A DNA stretch of 64,000 nt. Origin: Ramlibacter humi (lineage in GTDB: Bacteria; Pseudomonadota; Gammaproteobacteria; Burkholderiales; Burkholderiaceae_C). The stretch lies in the NCBI RefSeq assembly GCF_004681975.1, contig NZ_SMLK01000008.1, positions 1 through 64,000 on the forward strand. The letters run 5' to 3'. Below the pieces are notes generated by a model, which had not been told where the DNA came from, searched no databases, and saw only the letters and a program-made list of their open reading frames with translations. This document shows, piece after piece, positions 48,001 through 52,496 of the stretch. The translations under genes were made by a program, and so were the position numbers. Each line of letters opens with the position of its first letter. Position 1 is the stretch's first letter.

Positions 48001-49996
48001 AGGCGATGGACAGCTGGTTGGACTGGCTGTTGACGGCGCCGGCGCTGATCTTGCCGTCGATGGACGCGTCGTTGTGGGCCTGCACCGTGAGGTCGCCGCC
48101 CTTGATGGTGGCGTACTGCTGCACGTCCACCCGGGCGTCGGCCTTCGTCGTGGCGTACAGCGCGCCCACGCCCAGCGGCGTGGCGACCTGCGCGCCCGGC
48201 GTGGGCGGCACGGCCGTGGTGATGCCGGACGAGACGCTGTTGGTGGCCTTGAGGGTGACCGAGCCGGTGCCCTCGATCACGCTCCGCTTGGCCGCGGTGC
48301 CGCCGACGGTGACGCTGGAGATGCCGGTGGACTGCGAGTGGACGACGTTGATGCCCAGCAGGCTCAGCCCGAACGCGGCCGCCTGGCCGCCCAGGGCGGT
48401 GGCGTCGAGGCTGGTCACGGCCAGGTTGACGTTGCTCTCGACCGGCGCGTCGCCGTTGTAGTAGTACTTGGTGTCGACGGAGGTGTTGGCCACCATCGAC
48501 ACGTTGGCGCCGCGCACCGTGGCGCCGCCATTGGTGTCGCCGATCTGGATGCTGGTGGTGGCATCGCGGATGCCCATCAGGTTCGAGCTGGCGTGCAGGT
48601 CGGCCGTGAAGGTGACGTCGCCGGCGGTGAAGGCGCCGGTCGCGTTGGCCAGCACCGCGCTGTCGGCGGCCAGCGTGATGGACGGCGCCTTCAGCGTGAT
48701 CTTGCCGGAGTTGCCCGTCGAATTGCCCGTCAGGTGCGAGTTGACGTCGGTGGGCGTGGCCACGGCGCGGCTGGAGATCACCTTGCCCGCCGCCACGTTG
48801 ATGCTGGAAGTGGCTTCCAGCACGATGTCCGCGCCGGTCACCGTGATGCCCGACCCGTTGGCATAGCCGGCGTCGCCGCGCAGCAGGTTCTGGCTGACGT
48901 TGATGGTGGCCGGGTCCACGTAGACCGCGCCGCCGGCGCCGCCGCCGGTGCCGTCGGCGCGCAGCGCGCCGCCCGCGAGCTCGACCGTGTCCTTGGCGCT
49001 GAACTCCACGAAGCCGCCCGCGCCGGACGTGCCGGCGCTCGCGTCCAGCAGCGACCCCTCGCGGTTGATCGCGTTGCGCTCGGCCAGCACCGTGACCTTG
49101 CCGCCGCCGGACGCGGCGCCCGCGCCGGCCGCCACGATGCGCGCGCCGGCCTGCAGGTCGACGTCGCGGCCCGCCCGGATCTCCACCTCCCCGGCCTTCA
49201 CGCCGGCCGCTCCGGGCGTGGCGAGAGTGCCGGCCACGGTCACGTCGGCGTCGGCGACGATGCGGATGCGGCCGCCCTCGGCAATCACGTTGGTGGCCGA
49301 GTTCAGGCCGTTGGCGTTCACCACGTCGCTGAAGTCGGGGGCGTTGCCCACGAAGCGGGCGCCCGCGAACACCACCCCGCCCACGTTCACCATGCCGGCC
49401 GAGAGGTTCACGCCGTCGATGGCGTTGATGCGGCCATTGACGACGATGGTGCCGTCCGGGTTGCGCGGGGCGGTGCCGGACAGCAGCGCGCCCACGGCGG
49501 CCGGGTCGGGCATGCCGGGCGACAGGAAGAAGTTGTTGACGAACTGCTGCGTCGGGGTGCTGACGTTCAGGGTGCCGACGTTCACCACGCCGGACGCGCC
49601 GATGAACATGCCGTACGGGTTGGCGAACCAGACGTTGCCGCCGATGCGGCCGTCCTTCACCGCGTTGAGCACGCCGTCGATGTTCGAACGCTCGTCGCGG
49701 ACCAGGTTGATCAGGTTGGCCGCGCCCGTGGGCACGTGCAGGTTGGCGATCGTCGCCGCCGGCACGTTGAAGCGGCTGAACGAGTTGAAGGCGTTGGCGC
49801 CGTTGATCGTGCCGGTGCGCACATCGGTGACGGCGCCGGCCGTGCTGACGCTGGTGGCCGTGCGGCCGTCCGGCAGGATGGCCTGCGCGAACGCCGGGCC
49901 GGCCATGGAGAACGACACCATGGTGCCCAGGAAGAAGCCGAGGCTGCCGTCCCATCGGAACCGCGCACCGACGTGCACCTTGGTGTTTTGAACCAT
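30056..49996 (-). CDS. Giant two-partner-secretion exoprotein (TpsA, filamentous-hemagglutinin/LktA-like adhesin)
   Basis: A single intact frame of 6,646 residues, roughly 650 kDa. Residues 1-39 are a long signal peptide ending in AGPAFAQA. Residues 40-160 are the TPS secretion domain, with NPYGMFIGASGVVNVG in the position of the NPNG/NPNL motifs. Residues about 200-500 are beta-helix. About 500-3,400 hold many degenerate repeats of the type GAGAAVSYNDI.D.T.A.I, seen in leukotoxin LktA-like adhesins. About 3,450-4,600 is an unusual Trp/Tyr-rich, non-repetitive segment with cysteines. About 5,200-6,340 hold eight tandem repeats of 146-148 residues, and a unique Pro-rich tail ends the chain. 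Ser/Thr/Ala/Gly dominate. No VENN pre-toxin motif was seen, so adhesion is more likely than contact-dependent inhibition. An AAGGGA ribosome-binding site precedes the ATG. Confidence 0.95.
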   Translation of the reverse strand: MVQNTKVHVGARFRWDGSLGFFLGTMVSFSMAGPAFAQAILPDGRTATSVSTAGAVTDVRTGTINGANAFNSFSRFNVPAATIANLHVPTGAANLINLVRDERSNIDGVLNAVKDGRIGGNVWFANPYGMFIGASGVVNVGTLNVSTPTQQFVNNFFLSPGMPDPAAVGALLSGTAPRNPDGTIVVNGRINAIDGVNLSAGMVNVGGVVFAGARFVGNAPDFSDVVNANGLNSATNVIAEGGRIRIVADADVTVAGTLATPGAAGVKAGEVEIRAGRDVDLQAGARIVAAGAGAASGGGKVTVLAERNAINREGSLLDASAGTSGAGGFVEFSAKDTVELAGGALRADGTGGGAGGAVYVDPATINVSQNLLRGDAGYANGSGITVTGADIVLEATSSINVAAGKVISSRAVATPTDVNSHLTGNSTGNSGKITLKAPSITLAADSAVLANATGAFTAGDVTFTADLHASSNLMGIRDATTSIQIGDTNGGATVRGANVSMVANTSVDTKYYYNGDAPVESNVNLAVTSLDATALGGQAAAFGLSLLGINVVHSQSTGISSVTVGGTAAKRSVIEGTGSVTLKATNSVSSGITTAVPPTPGAQVATPLGVGALYATTKADARVDVQQYATIKGGDLTVQAHNDASIDGKISAGAVNSQSNQLSIAFGYTSADVDANATIAQGAQIKSTGTVTVAASNFTSLKNEVESVTGPNGKASAAVAWSDHNTSANARLLADVADAKNVNVLAVDHVTEDRTAASASAGTGAFAMVQNAIKQETVQGLEDFFWKRFGLSTQKIDQKVAPTPAPFRISGAISYVDSVHGAVALIGDGVKIHASDTGNTGTVLVAARTIGEKTVISADTATSSPSIKAAATPASGSPSRINAALGLAIGNYSFTSSATVGRNADITADKIGVSSDVKLPIRPSILFGNAEWNFDRWDGLSTLSEAMNTINFLDVMNGKSSAKVAGSSDETSMGFSGSANIISFQHTAQAEVQDGARLNVRDGSTGGATRSFTTRPADADTYDPTGTILLFRGRPADTQAWALDAPVSVTANVDTTLLFQAGAPQLAIGSSNKAIGFSLSQIDVASVAEAVVRENVAIRGIAETAGAADADGVRAFTVTATDKLVDDVRVRANTSDKVFSFGASAGKASDGGNPIAVNGIVTLIGVNNRTVASLDNEASVTARKLAVDAGDNTVAWSIAGAVNLSSSTAVGIGLGINDVTTDTRAEIADNDTYSLTGSARASAGSYTGSVKARDIDVEARTGGRVEAIGIAGSVSNSAAPGPGPGFFDKASAAYQTAMTDLTNNILGVSPAQPTRSRSSATATKPPAPTPPTFGLSGAGSAAVNMTDMKTTARIDSASVDQSGTSSTTPSLLVRAVSDADITTAAGSGALTRANNPSQTRAVGVAGAVAVNMIGNGTEAYIKGSTVTGARDVDVQALTGGEQLSLGIGAAVVLTPDNNPIPSYAVAGSVSITLSPVDGDGNTKNYAKARIEDSSVTGDGNAAADLDVTAYSRKFIGTGGGSLAFGGKSGVGAAVSYADLRSDTEAKITGSTVKQFQTVTVEAYNASEIGAGGGSATVSERQDGTQLGGAFVITQVQNRTTAEISGNSSVTAAGRIDVIAKESGAITTYENIIDESGERANVAKGLDYCGRQAGVGAAGSGSCITSVAGVVQVSTGGGSSNVGISYVQNLIGNTVTARVENAKLDATGASSVVNIEAGSATHILGLALGAGSSEKFSGAGSVVVSQTQNAVKAEVSAPAANASYRSITGKTITIKASDSSTIDSVAGQVVNSNDQTAIGAAISYNDIDNDVYATASGVALNAQTGITVEAAQANSAIRNLSVAGALAGGQAAVTASISVNQITNDTEAKLDGVTTTDGNGGTNIVKVWAHDDSSIESLAGNVAVGKKGGAGAAFAYNSIDNETLAHVADSSLTEASQIDVLATQNAGIKSLSAAIGGSGSGNAFAGSISTNFISNDTTAELMTTGITGSTADVTVKGSDTSTISSASGGAAVAFGSAGVGIAASINRIANTADAHVSGAADASVRSLVVDAKSDATIDTVAVALGAAASLGVGGSNATNLMDNSTRAYIANGARVMADNNVGVFAFNDDKAKVIAGAAGASPGAAGAGVSVVVNMMDGTTDAHIDGGSTQVDAKGLGAAMTGVRTGDLVTPVNVNAVLAPTYTHADLTETTQSVRGIAVTATSHQSAVTNAATLGLGSSAGIALTPVVNVLGGTTKSYIQDAKVNSRLTTFSVPDLFVNASSHTYAGAFVIGAAGSTGVGAAGAAATNLMERKTYAYLTNATTGVLAAKSVQAGSVTDTQQRAVNDPEATDGANPVYDITTTNTFDKTLMPTLGAVKVGAKASQSAANVVAGFAAGSGGIAGTGVVNRFSADTQAHVDGGAVSAASLGVNALTTSGYNAVAGAGAIGASAGGAASFVVGIASNSTKAWVGDPSATSNTTALRLAGGDLTINAATNSAMNSLVVSGAVGGGAGIAGMADVTLLNNTTVAGMYRTTAGDTAPAASTDSSTSSSATNSSGGTTTTKTVTRDRTGSGKVGQAMGAISISAAENVDIDAKAGAGGGGGAAGVGAGANVVIVKSQVTGEMKNSTVTTPGTVTVAAGTIKDVDMVTATAGAGGTVGIGGSAAVLLIGDGTAAGASAETDKNGSGTLSSVSSYSNSTPTVGGSTGLTTAEQARLASTRYNTSSAVGSGAADAVTANIESSSVTAGSVAINASGQVSTTSTVGAGAAGTVGVGGAVGYTRIYDNIIAKSTASTLNAANVAVGALMRDNGTDSAAKVKAYVGAAGLVGVGAGVADAIVRNTVSASLGGTVTGGTGTSNTVLVSAQDTSSVATEGVGAAVGAGAVGVVASIADKESQVTAETLAGANVTQYKTIGLTASESGAVTSSAIAAAGGIVAGTGAGSTARDQGNVTATARGTLAAGEAVNVTALATPDVSATAWGVAVGGFSVGASIALAEARPTVTASVADSAAINGAGALAVSAGVMTPTTGNSADADTIAGSGGTLLGANATLSQAISGATVRASVGNSVTLPAGDVSVAAINNTRQKATSTGVAAGYVAMGANVAEAKSSGITEAWMGTGVVTTQGRAGSVSIIASGKDEKTAEATSGAGGMFAGNAATATTDDTSSTKAWIAGNATRTTIYGDDFIVNASHNDTSSRLATSVNASVAGASGAVALHTGNSTVEASLGSTLTLNAAGVVEVEASNTFKEDRSGDSATGAAGGVLSGAAVLSRTTLTGNTDARFANDVTVNSGTDPVNNTGGIVATASTWATASDQVSLATGGAIAGAGTESTYRATFNNNVTFGTNNQLKSQGNIGAGTWTVGSVDTAAQVNTWGLASVGSANATTDITNNQKVTIGGGTGAVMEAFGNVNITAGKDPLGSYDTAMTGSSNAQGYVRGLVAVPDANALTRLAGNAEVQVDDGAHLRSGQNITVGAYNGQPMGTSTAEGRGYQLYFIPVTAGDSTVTTPSTSKVTFNGDATAGVYHTLDIAINGNSLTYNNGAAPFIFAYNPVFDPQQFVADNYSGTQAQLLASGVSTGTVGAFELGTLYAAGGTATINADTLAGNGTFTSYGSPTISVKNNSGNYLLLNSVYIPNQPGGKVIFTGQAGRAQADAAGLHIDERPGTGTSKIDIDNAYNGKVGDGNYGPALFLGGAIENLGGAVLVNNNSGSLGQNSTIYGQQVNVTIPNGVAVITNPGTHYAGGNPYSEWSSYMLWPGGNPATVVPDATEAVVYAINAIYNANGQFTTTDALTSELIGSAGQNRNYSWVWFGNCAAFAKGDCSGGTADRLSPAGYHHDISGSGGSFAKVPVRTLSRTGSFANASLAGSANSSQIYGGKVSIVANTIDVNGKISAGRPTQWSLNLGANLTDPLIWGDVPVGYTYDWSSGLFPKLVPVVEHRIVGGGTLAYYKYLYDSGQTTNPVFDIPGGVGGITRGGDSYINATYNAVTNEISLGEVRASSGGGYVGLNGKIISTNTLGNIHVNGGLGDVQVVNNTGLALNLNKINTGNTAVPSALVSEVEIVDKNRASGSNHWVYTYSPGAGMNVFQGSEFSTKDQLKAGSAVSSSQNASTTFNPVAGLRWEWKLNATLSRPFDTTNWTYGNWTFSSGTQNNPWRYVNQSGGNATSTPQGYLLSGQDNSVDFRQSITATQNWGASLNVHYHGCDGSSCNYGFNPNATGYTNSYQHGEAHAWWQYRYVTGASLTLTQSVKASNPFGIDFSGNSRGSVAVTSNAPVVVNNALVNPNGTTTISSSGGSITESATGSVLTNSLNLSAKNGIGSTDRAFTATLTGGDLSATAGSDGVYLRLNSGAALNTIRSQTGASYGDVVIQADNALTAVAGSAANVEGRNITLSSELGGIGSETAPVRLSAHYATQPNGLVSGGVVNVSAQNDIGLTQLGGDLLIGSIASTAGGNLYVNVPNGTIYGAAGQTAAQALSDTQVRNIWQNLKLTAAYGAETNAVDAQNHSSAASVTRFESQVNVQYEQYWRLLGKGTVDAQGQYTLATANLDLYRALAAAATGVASPTDAQVQAYAAGLYASATGSLQSLLGSGWKAAMGSSYSSTFAFHASLDQINDLTKNAVWTEPQLNASINGSALQPGTPVGIGNPNLTGRDIKLNTSGAIGKLAAPVTIKLTDLQSGNLTPEQSAALALANVPGSVVAVDAAGNPVASGTQPYAFQIQQTAPVFVNATGKFTATAGGLTYVQSTAQNITLDKITAGGAVSVTAPQSILSAGTSAVNIQTPGDVTLLAGTGSIGDINGLPLVVQANRLVSASAGQDAYVRGTGANFTFGRVAAGGTAWLDAPAGNLVSYLDGVVVDAKNVRLDAGGNVGSPGRYVKVDVDADGLLSGTAGGAAYIDSPDSSLQVGTYAANGGLNLTATGGDLTAQQLRSSNGIVSASAAGSATIAAVNGGISTASSGNVSLTAVDDLSVGDVTTTGSSVTLLAGGTAKVTGNVHTDSGAIGVTGATVDIATGGQLDSTSGAIAATANSGNLYVNRVASGKTNGQAITLTATTGRIVESDSDAAADIVANGTGALVTLTARDGIGDATRTGANTIDTATPNALEMQVAGLSATSSQGAIRLSEADGLILGNVVAGGALQLTVGGALTGTLAQSTGGSVAISANSVDLTTVQAATTAGITSTAGSLQVGSATSAGNLTLQGQAGITAGTLTTTGTGTIDATAVTGSLVATTVDSNAAVSLTASAGAGDIKVDTVEGQNAVTLTAGRSIGGRTAARYVRVESLGGGVTLDAQGGDVMGTTTTAFNNAQVTASNNVDLTTTQASNGTLTVTATNGAITLDSANAETQMTLDAKTALTARSLTTDSATSGLSATTRTGDLTATTVDSAGSASLTATAGNIKVDIVEGQNAVTLTAGQSIGGRAASRYSSIESLGGNVTLDAQGGDVMGTTTTAFNSAQVTAGNNVDLTTTQASNGTLTVTATNGSITLDSANAETQMTLDAKTALTARLLTTDSATSGLSATARTGDLTATTVDSAGSASLTATAGNIKVDTVEGQNAVTLTAGQSIGGRTASRYASIESLGGNVTLDAQGGDVMGTTTTAFNNAQVTAGNNVDLTTTQASNGTLTVTATNGSITIDSANAETQMTLDAKTALTARLLTTDSVTSGLSATARTGDLTATTVDSAGSASLTATAGNIKVDMVEGQNAVTLTAGQSIGGRAASRYSSIESLGGNVTLSAQGGDVMGTTTTAFNSAQVTASNNVDLTTTQASNGTLTVTATNGAITLDSANAETQMTLDAKTALTARLLTTDSVTSGLSATARTGDLTATTVDSAGSASLTATAGNIKVDTVEGQNAVTLTAGQSIGGRAASRYSSIESLGGNVTLEAQGGDVMGTTTTALNNAQVTASNNVDLTMTQASNGTLTVTATNGSITLDSANAETQMTLDAKTALTANSLTTDSATSGLSAMARTGDLTATTVDSSGSVTLTATAANIKVDTVEGQNAVSLTAGQSIGGRAGARYVRVESLGGNVTMDAQNGDITGDATTALNNAQLTGHNNVDLATTTAKDGSLTVRAQTGTITIGSANAETLMSLTGQTGITATNLGTDSGGIVATASTGDLTATTSTSAAAATFTATTGSVKVDVLQGQDDVTVTAGQSIGGTPGARYTRIESLGGNVYLNAQNGNVTGDTTTASGSAQVTARNNADLATTTASNGSLTVNAQTGTITIGTANAETAMNLTGQSGITAGALTTDTGSIAATATTGDLTATTTDSANAVTLTAGTGNVKVGTVEGRNAVTITAAQSIGGTPGTAYGRVESLGGNAVLSATAGNIDGTLTRANGAIALSVGNDLNGGTVIATLGPVNAVAGANVNLGQTQSAGDITLFATRGAINVNEVISSAGSARLTANRDINANLVAAAEGDAVLDSTNGNIHARHLVGGGLLLYARDAIVGDNFEVGRRLVLVSDSVDASVQHTRSSPALITTLIGRYNPVMSNVKLTINSPLGVTFDNLQAVQGALTIPTGTLEVQNGYIVKRMTIDNPLTHMLVDNTTPGPDKTFDLQLFSRPGTFYLYLDRDSFVTRGADIIHRSAFLLSDHSHTVHSESTGLDSSVAETSVEEQTRTVRLVQPPMLPPIQVERGVVQFTGVPVQMPEFEPVQLPAPGAPQRRDGDDQAGE
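30900..34350 (-). repeat. Tandem 444/438-bp repeat array inside the exoprotein gene
   Basis: Eight units recognised by the peptide EGQNAV and its variants, with anchors at residues 5234, 5382, 5530, 5678, 5826, 5974, 6120 and 6266. The first five steps are exactly 148 codons (444 bp) and the last two 146 codons (438 bp). Units two to five are nearly identical in DNA, while the outer units differ more, as expected from unequal crossing-over. The array boundaries are approximate. Confidence 0.9.
36150..39650 (-). other. Non-repetitive aromatic segment of the exoprotein
   Basis: Residues about 3,450-4,615. In contrast with the Gly/Ala/Ser/Thr repeats on either side, this part is rich in Trp, Tyr and Asn, and contains cysteine pairs in FGNCAAFAKGDCSGG and YHGCDGSSCNYGF. 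Near its end lies an Ala-rich, predicted helical stretch (TGVASPTDAQVQAYAAGLYA). It may be a folded domain protruding from the beta-helix. Confidence 0.6.
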
Positions 49997-50003
49997 GACA
50001 GCG

Positions 50004-50009
50004 TCCCTT
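50004..50009 (-). promoter_or_regulatory. Ribosome-binding site of the giant exoprotein gene
   Basis: AAGGGA on the minus strand about eight bases before the ATG at 49996. It supports this start; the signal peptide begins directly after it. Confidence 0.6.
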
Positions 50010-50076
50010 CGCTTGCTCTGTGTGACCGGGCGGCACAGCGCAGCACGGCGGACGTGATTGTGCGGTCCTTGTTACT

Positions 50077-50165
50077 ATTTGCAAATCCTTCGAAAGGTTT
50101 CACTCACTGCGGACGCGCGATTTCCTTCACCCGGATCGCGAAAAATCGGCTACGTGTGAGTGAAA
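50077..50165. promoter_or_regulatory. Putative operator region upstream of the exoprotein
   Basis: In the 233-bp gap between the exoprotein start and the MFS gene. It contains the perfect palindrome ATTTGCAAAT (50077-50086), followed by an inverted repeat TTTCACTCAC (50098-50107) and GTGAGTGAAA (50156-50165), whose 10-bp arms match exactly. The local A/T content is higher than in the surroundings, as in promoters. Binding proteins are unknown. Confidence 0.55.
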
Positions 50166-50229
50166 TGCCGGTTGGCGTGCCAACAAGTTCACACCGGGTA
50201 AACCCAGGGTGATTTGTAACAGCGGCGTC

Positions 50230-51447
50230 TTATTCGGCGTGTTTCGGCGCCGGCAGGCGCCGGAACGCCCAGGCGGCGAACACCAGCTGCAGCGCGATGG
50301 CGGCCAGCACCGCCTCGTAGGTTTCGATGCCGGTGCCGCGCATGCCGGCGGCCACCAGCCCGGTGCTCCATTGCATGACGCCCACGCCCAGGAACATGGC
50401 CATGGTGAACACGGCCATGGCGCGGCCCATCATCCGCGCCGGGTAGGCGCTGCGCACGTCGGCGTACTGCAGCGTGCCGTAGCCGGACATCAGGCTGGCC
50501 AGCACCGCGATGGCGACGTCCAGCCAGAGCTGCCGGCTGAACGCCATCACCCCGTAAAGCACCGCCACCGTCAGCGTGCAGGCCACGATCCATTGCCGGC
50601 GGGTGCGCGGCCCGGGGTCGATGCGGCCGAACAGCGGCGGCCCGAAGACGCCCATCACCGACACCACCAGCGCGACGTTGCCGGCCTGCACCAGCGACAG
50701 CCCGTGCCGCTCCACCAGCAGCGGCCCCAGCCACAGCCCGCGCAGCGACAGGAACGACGCGTAGGTGAACAGCCCCAGCGCCACGATGCCCCAGGTGTGC
50801 GGCAACGCGAACAGCTCGCCGTAGCCGCGCAGCGTGGCCCACACCGCGGGCCGCGGGCCCGCCGCCGCGGGAGGTTCGCGCACGAGGAACGCGATGGCCA
50901 GCCACGCGGCGCAGGCCAGGATGCCCAGCATCACGAAGCCGGCGCGCCACGACCACTGCTCCACCACCCAAGCCAGCGGCGTGCCGGTGAGCAGCAGGCC
51001 GACCGAGCCGATGCCCAGCGCCGCGCCGTTGACGACGGCGAAGCGCTGCGCCTCGAAGCGGCGCGAGATGAAGACGGTGCAGGCCAGGAACGCGGGCGCG
51101 CAGCCCACGCCGATGACAAATTGCGCCAGCAGCAGCTGCGTGAACCCGTTCGAGGTGGCCGCCATCGCCGCGCCGGCGATGGTGAGCGGGAAAGCCGTCA
51201 GCACCGTGCGCCGCGGCCCCCAGATGTCCAGCGACAGGCCCATCACCAGCTGCAGGCCGCCGAACGCGAAATGGAACACGCCGGCGAACAGGCCCAGCTG
51301 CTGCGGCGTGAGCCCCAGGTCCTGCTGCAGCGGCGGCGCGAGAATGGCCGCGACGGTGCGGAAGGCCTGGCTGAGCGCGAAGCCGCAGATCAGGGCCAGC
51401 AGCATGGCCCAGGCGGAGCGCTCGGAAGAAGAAGCGGGAGACGACAA
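50230..51447 (-). CDS. MFS transporter
   Basis: A 405-residue major facilitator with about twelve hydrophobic helices and the inter-helix element LSLDIWGPRR, matching GxxxDxxGxR. It begins at TTG (51447, MSSPASSSERSAW), without a clear Shine-Dalgarno sequence; an ATG at 51402 (MLLALICGF) is a shorter option. It is only distantly similar to the MFS protein at 7.4 kb. The gene lies 71 bp after the dehydratase gene on the same strand, so it may export or import a substrate of that enzyme. Confidence 0.87.
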   Translation of the reverse strand: MSSPASSSERSAWAMLLALICGFALSQAFRTVAAILAPPLQQDLGLTPQQLGLFAGVFHFAFGGLQLVMGLSLDIWGPRRTVLTAFPLTIAGAAMAATSNGFTQLLLAQFVIGVGCAPAFLACTVFISRRFEAQRFAVVNGAALGIGSVGLLLTGTPLAWVVEQWSWRAGFVMLGILACAAWLAIAFLVREPPAAAGPRPAVWATLRGYGELFALPHTWGIVALGLFTYASFLSLRGLWLGPLLVERHGLSLVQAGNVALVVSVMGVFGPPLFGRIDPGPRTRRQWIVACTLTVAVLYGVMAFSRQLWLDVAIAVLASLMSGYGTLQYADVRSAYPARMMGRAMAVFTMAMFLGVGVMQWSTGLVAAGMRGTGIETYEAVLAAIALQLVFAAWAFRRLPAPKHAE

Positions 51448-51518
51448 GGCCCGCGACTTTATCGCAGGCTGAATGCGGTATCCCCGCCCGATGCCACCCG
51501 CCGCGCCCGCAGAGCCGC

Positions 51519-52496
51519 TCAGTCGACCTGTTCCGCCCCCGTGAGCAACGCCACAAAGCGGTCAACACCAATGTTCCCGCCCGACAACGTGATCCCCACT
51601 TTCTGTCCCCTGAACTGCTCGCGGTGATGCATCAACGTCGCCAACGCACACGCCCCCGAAGGCTCCAGCACGATCTTCATGCGCTCGTAGGCAAAGCGCA
51701 TCGCCTCCAGCACCACCGGATCGGGCACCGTGAGCACGTCGGTCACCAGGGCTTGAATGACTTCGAACGGATGCTTGCCCACCGCCTGCGTCTGCTGCCC
51801 GTCGCAGATGGTGCGCGGCACGTCGATGCCGACGATGCGGCCTTCGCGCAGCGACTGCTGCATGTCGTTGCCGCGCTCCGGCTCGGCGCCATACACCTTG
51901 ATCGAAGGACGCAGGTGCTTGGCGGCCACCGTGCAGCCGGAGAGCAAACCGCCGCCGCCCGCGCACACGATCAGCGCGTCGAGATCGTTCACGTCCTGCA
52001 GCAGCTCCAGCGCCGCCGTGCCCTGCCCCGCCATCACGCGCAGGTCGTCGAAAGGCGGGATCAGGTTGCTGCCGCGCTCTTGCACCAGCTTCGTGGCGAT
52101 GGCCGCGCGGTCCTCCTTGTAGCGGTCGTAGACCACGACTTCCGCGCCGTAGCCCTTGGTGGCCGCGACCTTCAGCGCGGGCGCGTCGTGCGGCATCACG
52201 ATGGTGGCCTGGCAGCCGTGCAGCTGGGCGGCCAGCGCCACCGCCTGCGCGTGATTGCCGGAAGAGAACGCCACCACGCCGTGCTTGCGCTGCTCGTCGC
52301 TCAGCGAGTTCACCGCGTTGTAGCCGCCGCGGAACTTGAACGCGCCCATGCGCTGCAGGTTCTCGGCCTTGAGGAACACCTTCGCGCCCAGCAGCTCGTC
52401 GAGCGTGCGCGAAGTCAGCACCGGCGTGCGGTGCGCCACGCCGTCCAGGCGGCGCGCAGCCGTTTCGATGTCACCGAATTCAAGCATGTGGGTCAC
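51519..52496 (-). CDS. PLP-dependent threonine/serine dehydratase-like ammonia-lyase
   Basis: A 325-residue fold-type II PLP enzyme. The Schiff-base lysine is K54 in GAFKFRGG, SSGNHAQAVA binds the substrate carboxylate, and AGGGGLLSG binds the cofactor phosphate. There is no C-terminal ACT domain, so it resembles catabolic threonine dehydratase, serine racemase and threo-3-hydroxyaspartate ammonia-lyase, not IlvA. It starts at GTG 52496, overlapping the stop of the Bug receptor gene as GTGA, or at ATG 52487. The coupling suggests that it consumes a related ligand. Confidence 0.9.
   Translation of the reverse strand: MTHMLEFGDIETAARRLDGVAHRTPVLTSRTLDELLGAKVFLKAENLQRMGAFKFRGGYNAVNSLSDEQRKHGVVAFSSGNHAQAVALAAQLHGCQATIVMPHDAPALKVAATKGYGAEVVVYDRYKEDRAAIATKLVQERGSNLIPPFDDLRVMAGQGTAALELLQDVNDLDALIVCAGGGGLLSGCTVAAKHLRPSIKVYGAEPERGNDMQQSLREGRIVGIDVPRTICDGQQTQAVGKHPFEVIQALVTDVLTVPDPVVLEAMRFAYERMKIVLEPSGACALATLMHHREQFRGQKVGITLSGGNIGVDRFVALLTGAEQVD

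Noticed and set aside
30056-49996. Contact-dependent inhibition (CdiA) system.
   Set aside because: No VENN-type motif or toxin-like C-terminus was seen, and the gene after the exoprotein is the transporter, followed by an unrelated convergent gene.
32420-50212. Plus-strand open frames of 2,629 and 3,266 codons opposite the giant exoprotein gene.
   Set aside because: They have the Arg/His/Val/Gly-rich composition of antisense shadows in GC-rich repetitive coding DNA, no domain or signal, and no start context. The minus-strand frame explains the region.
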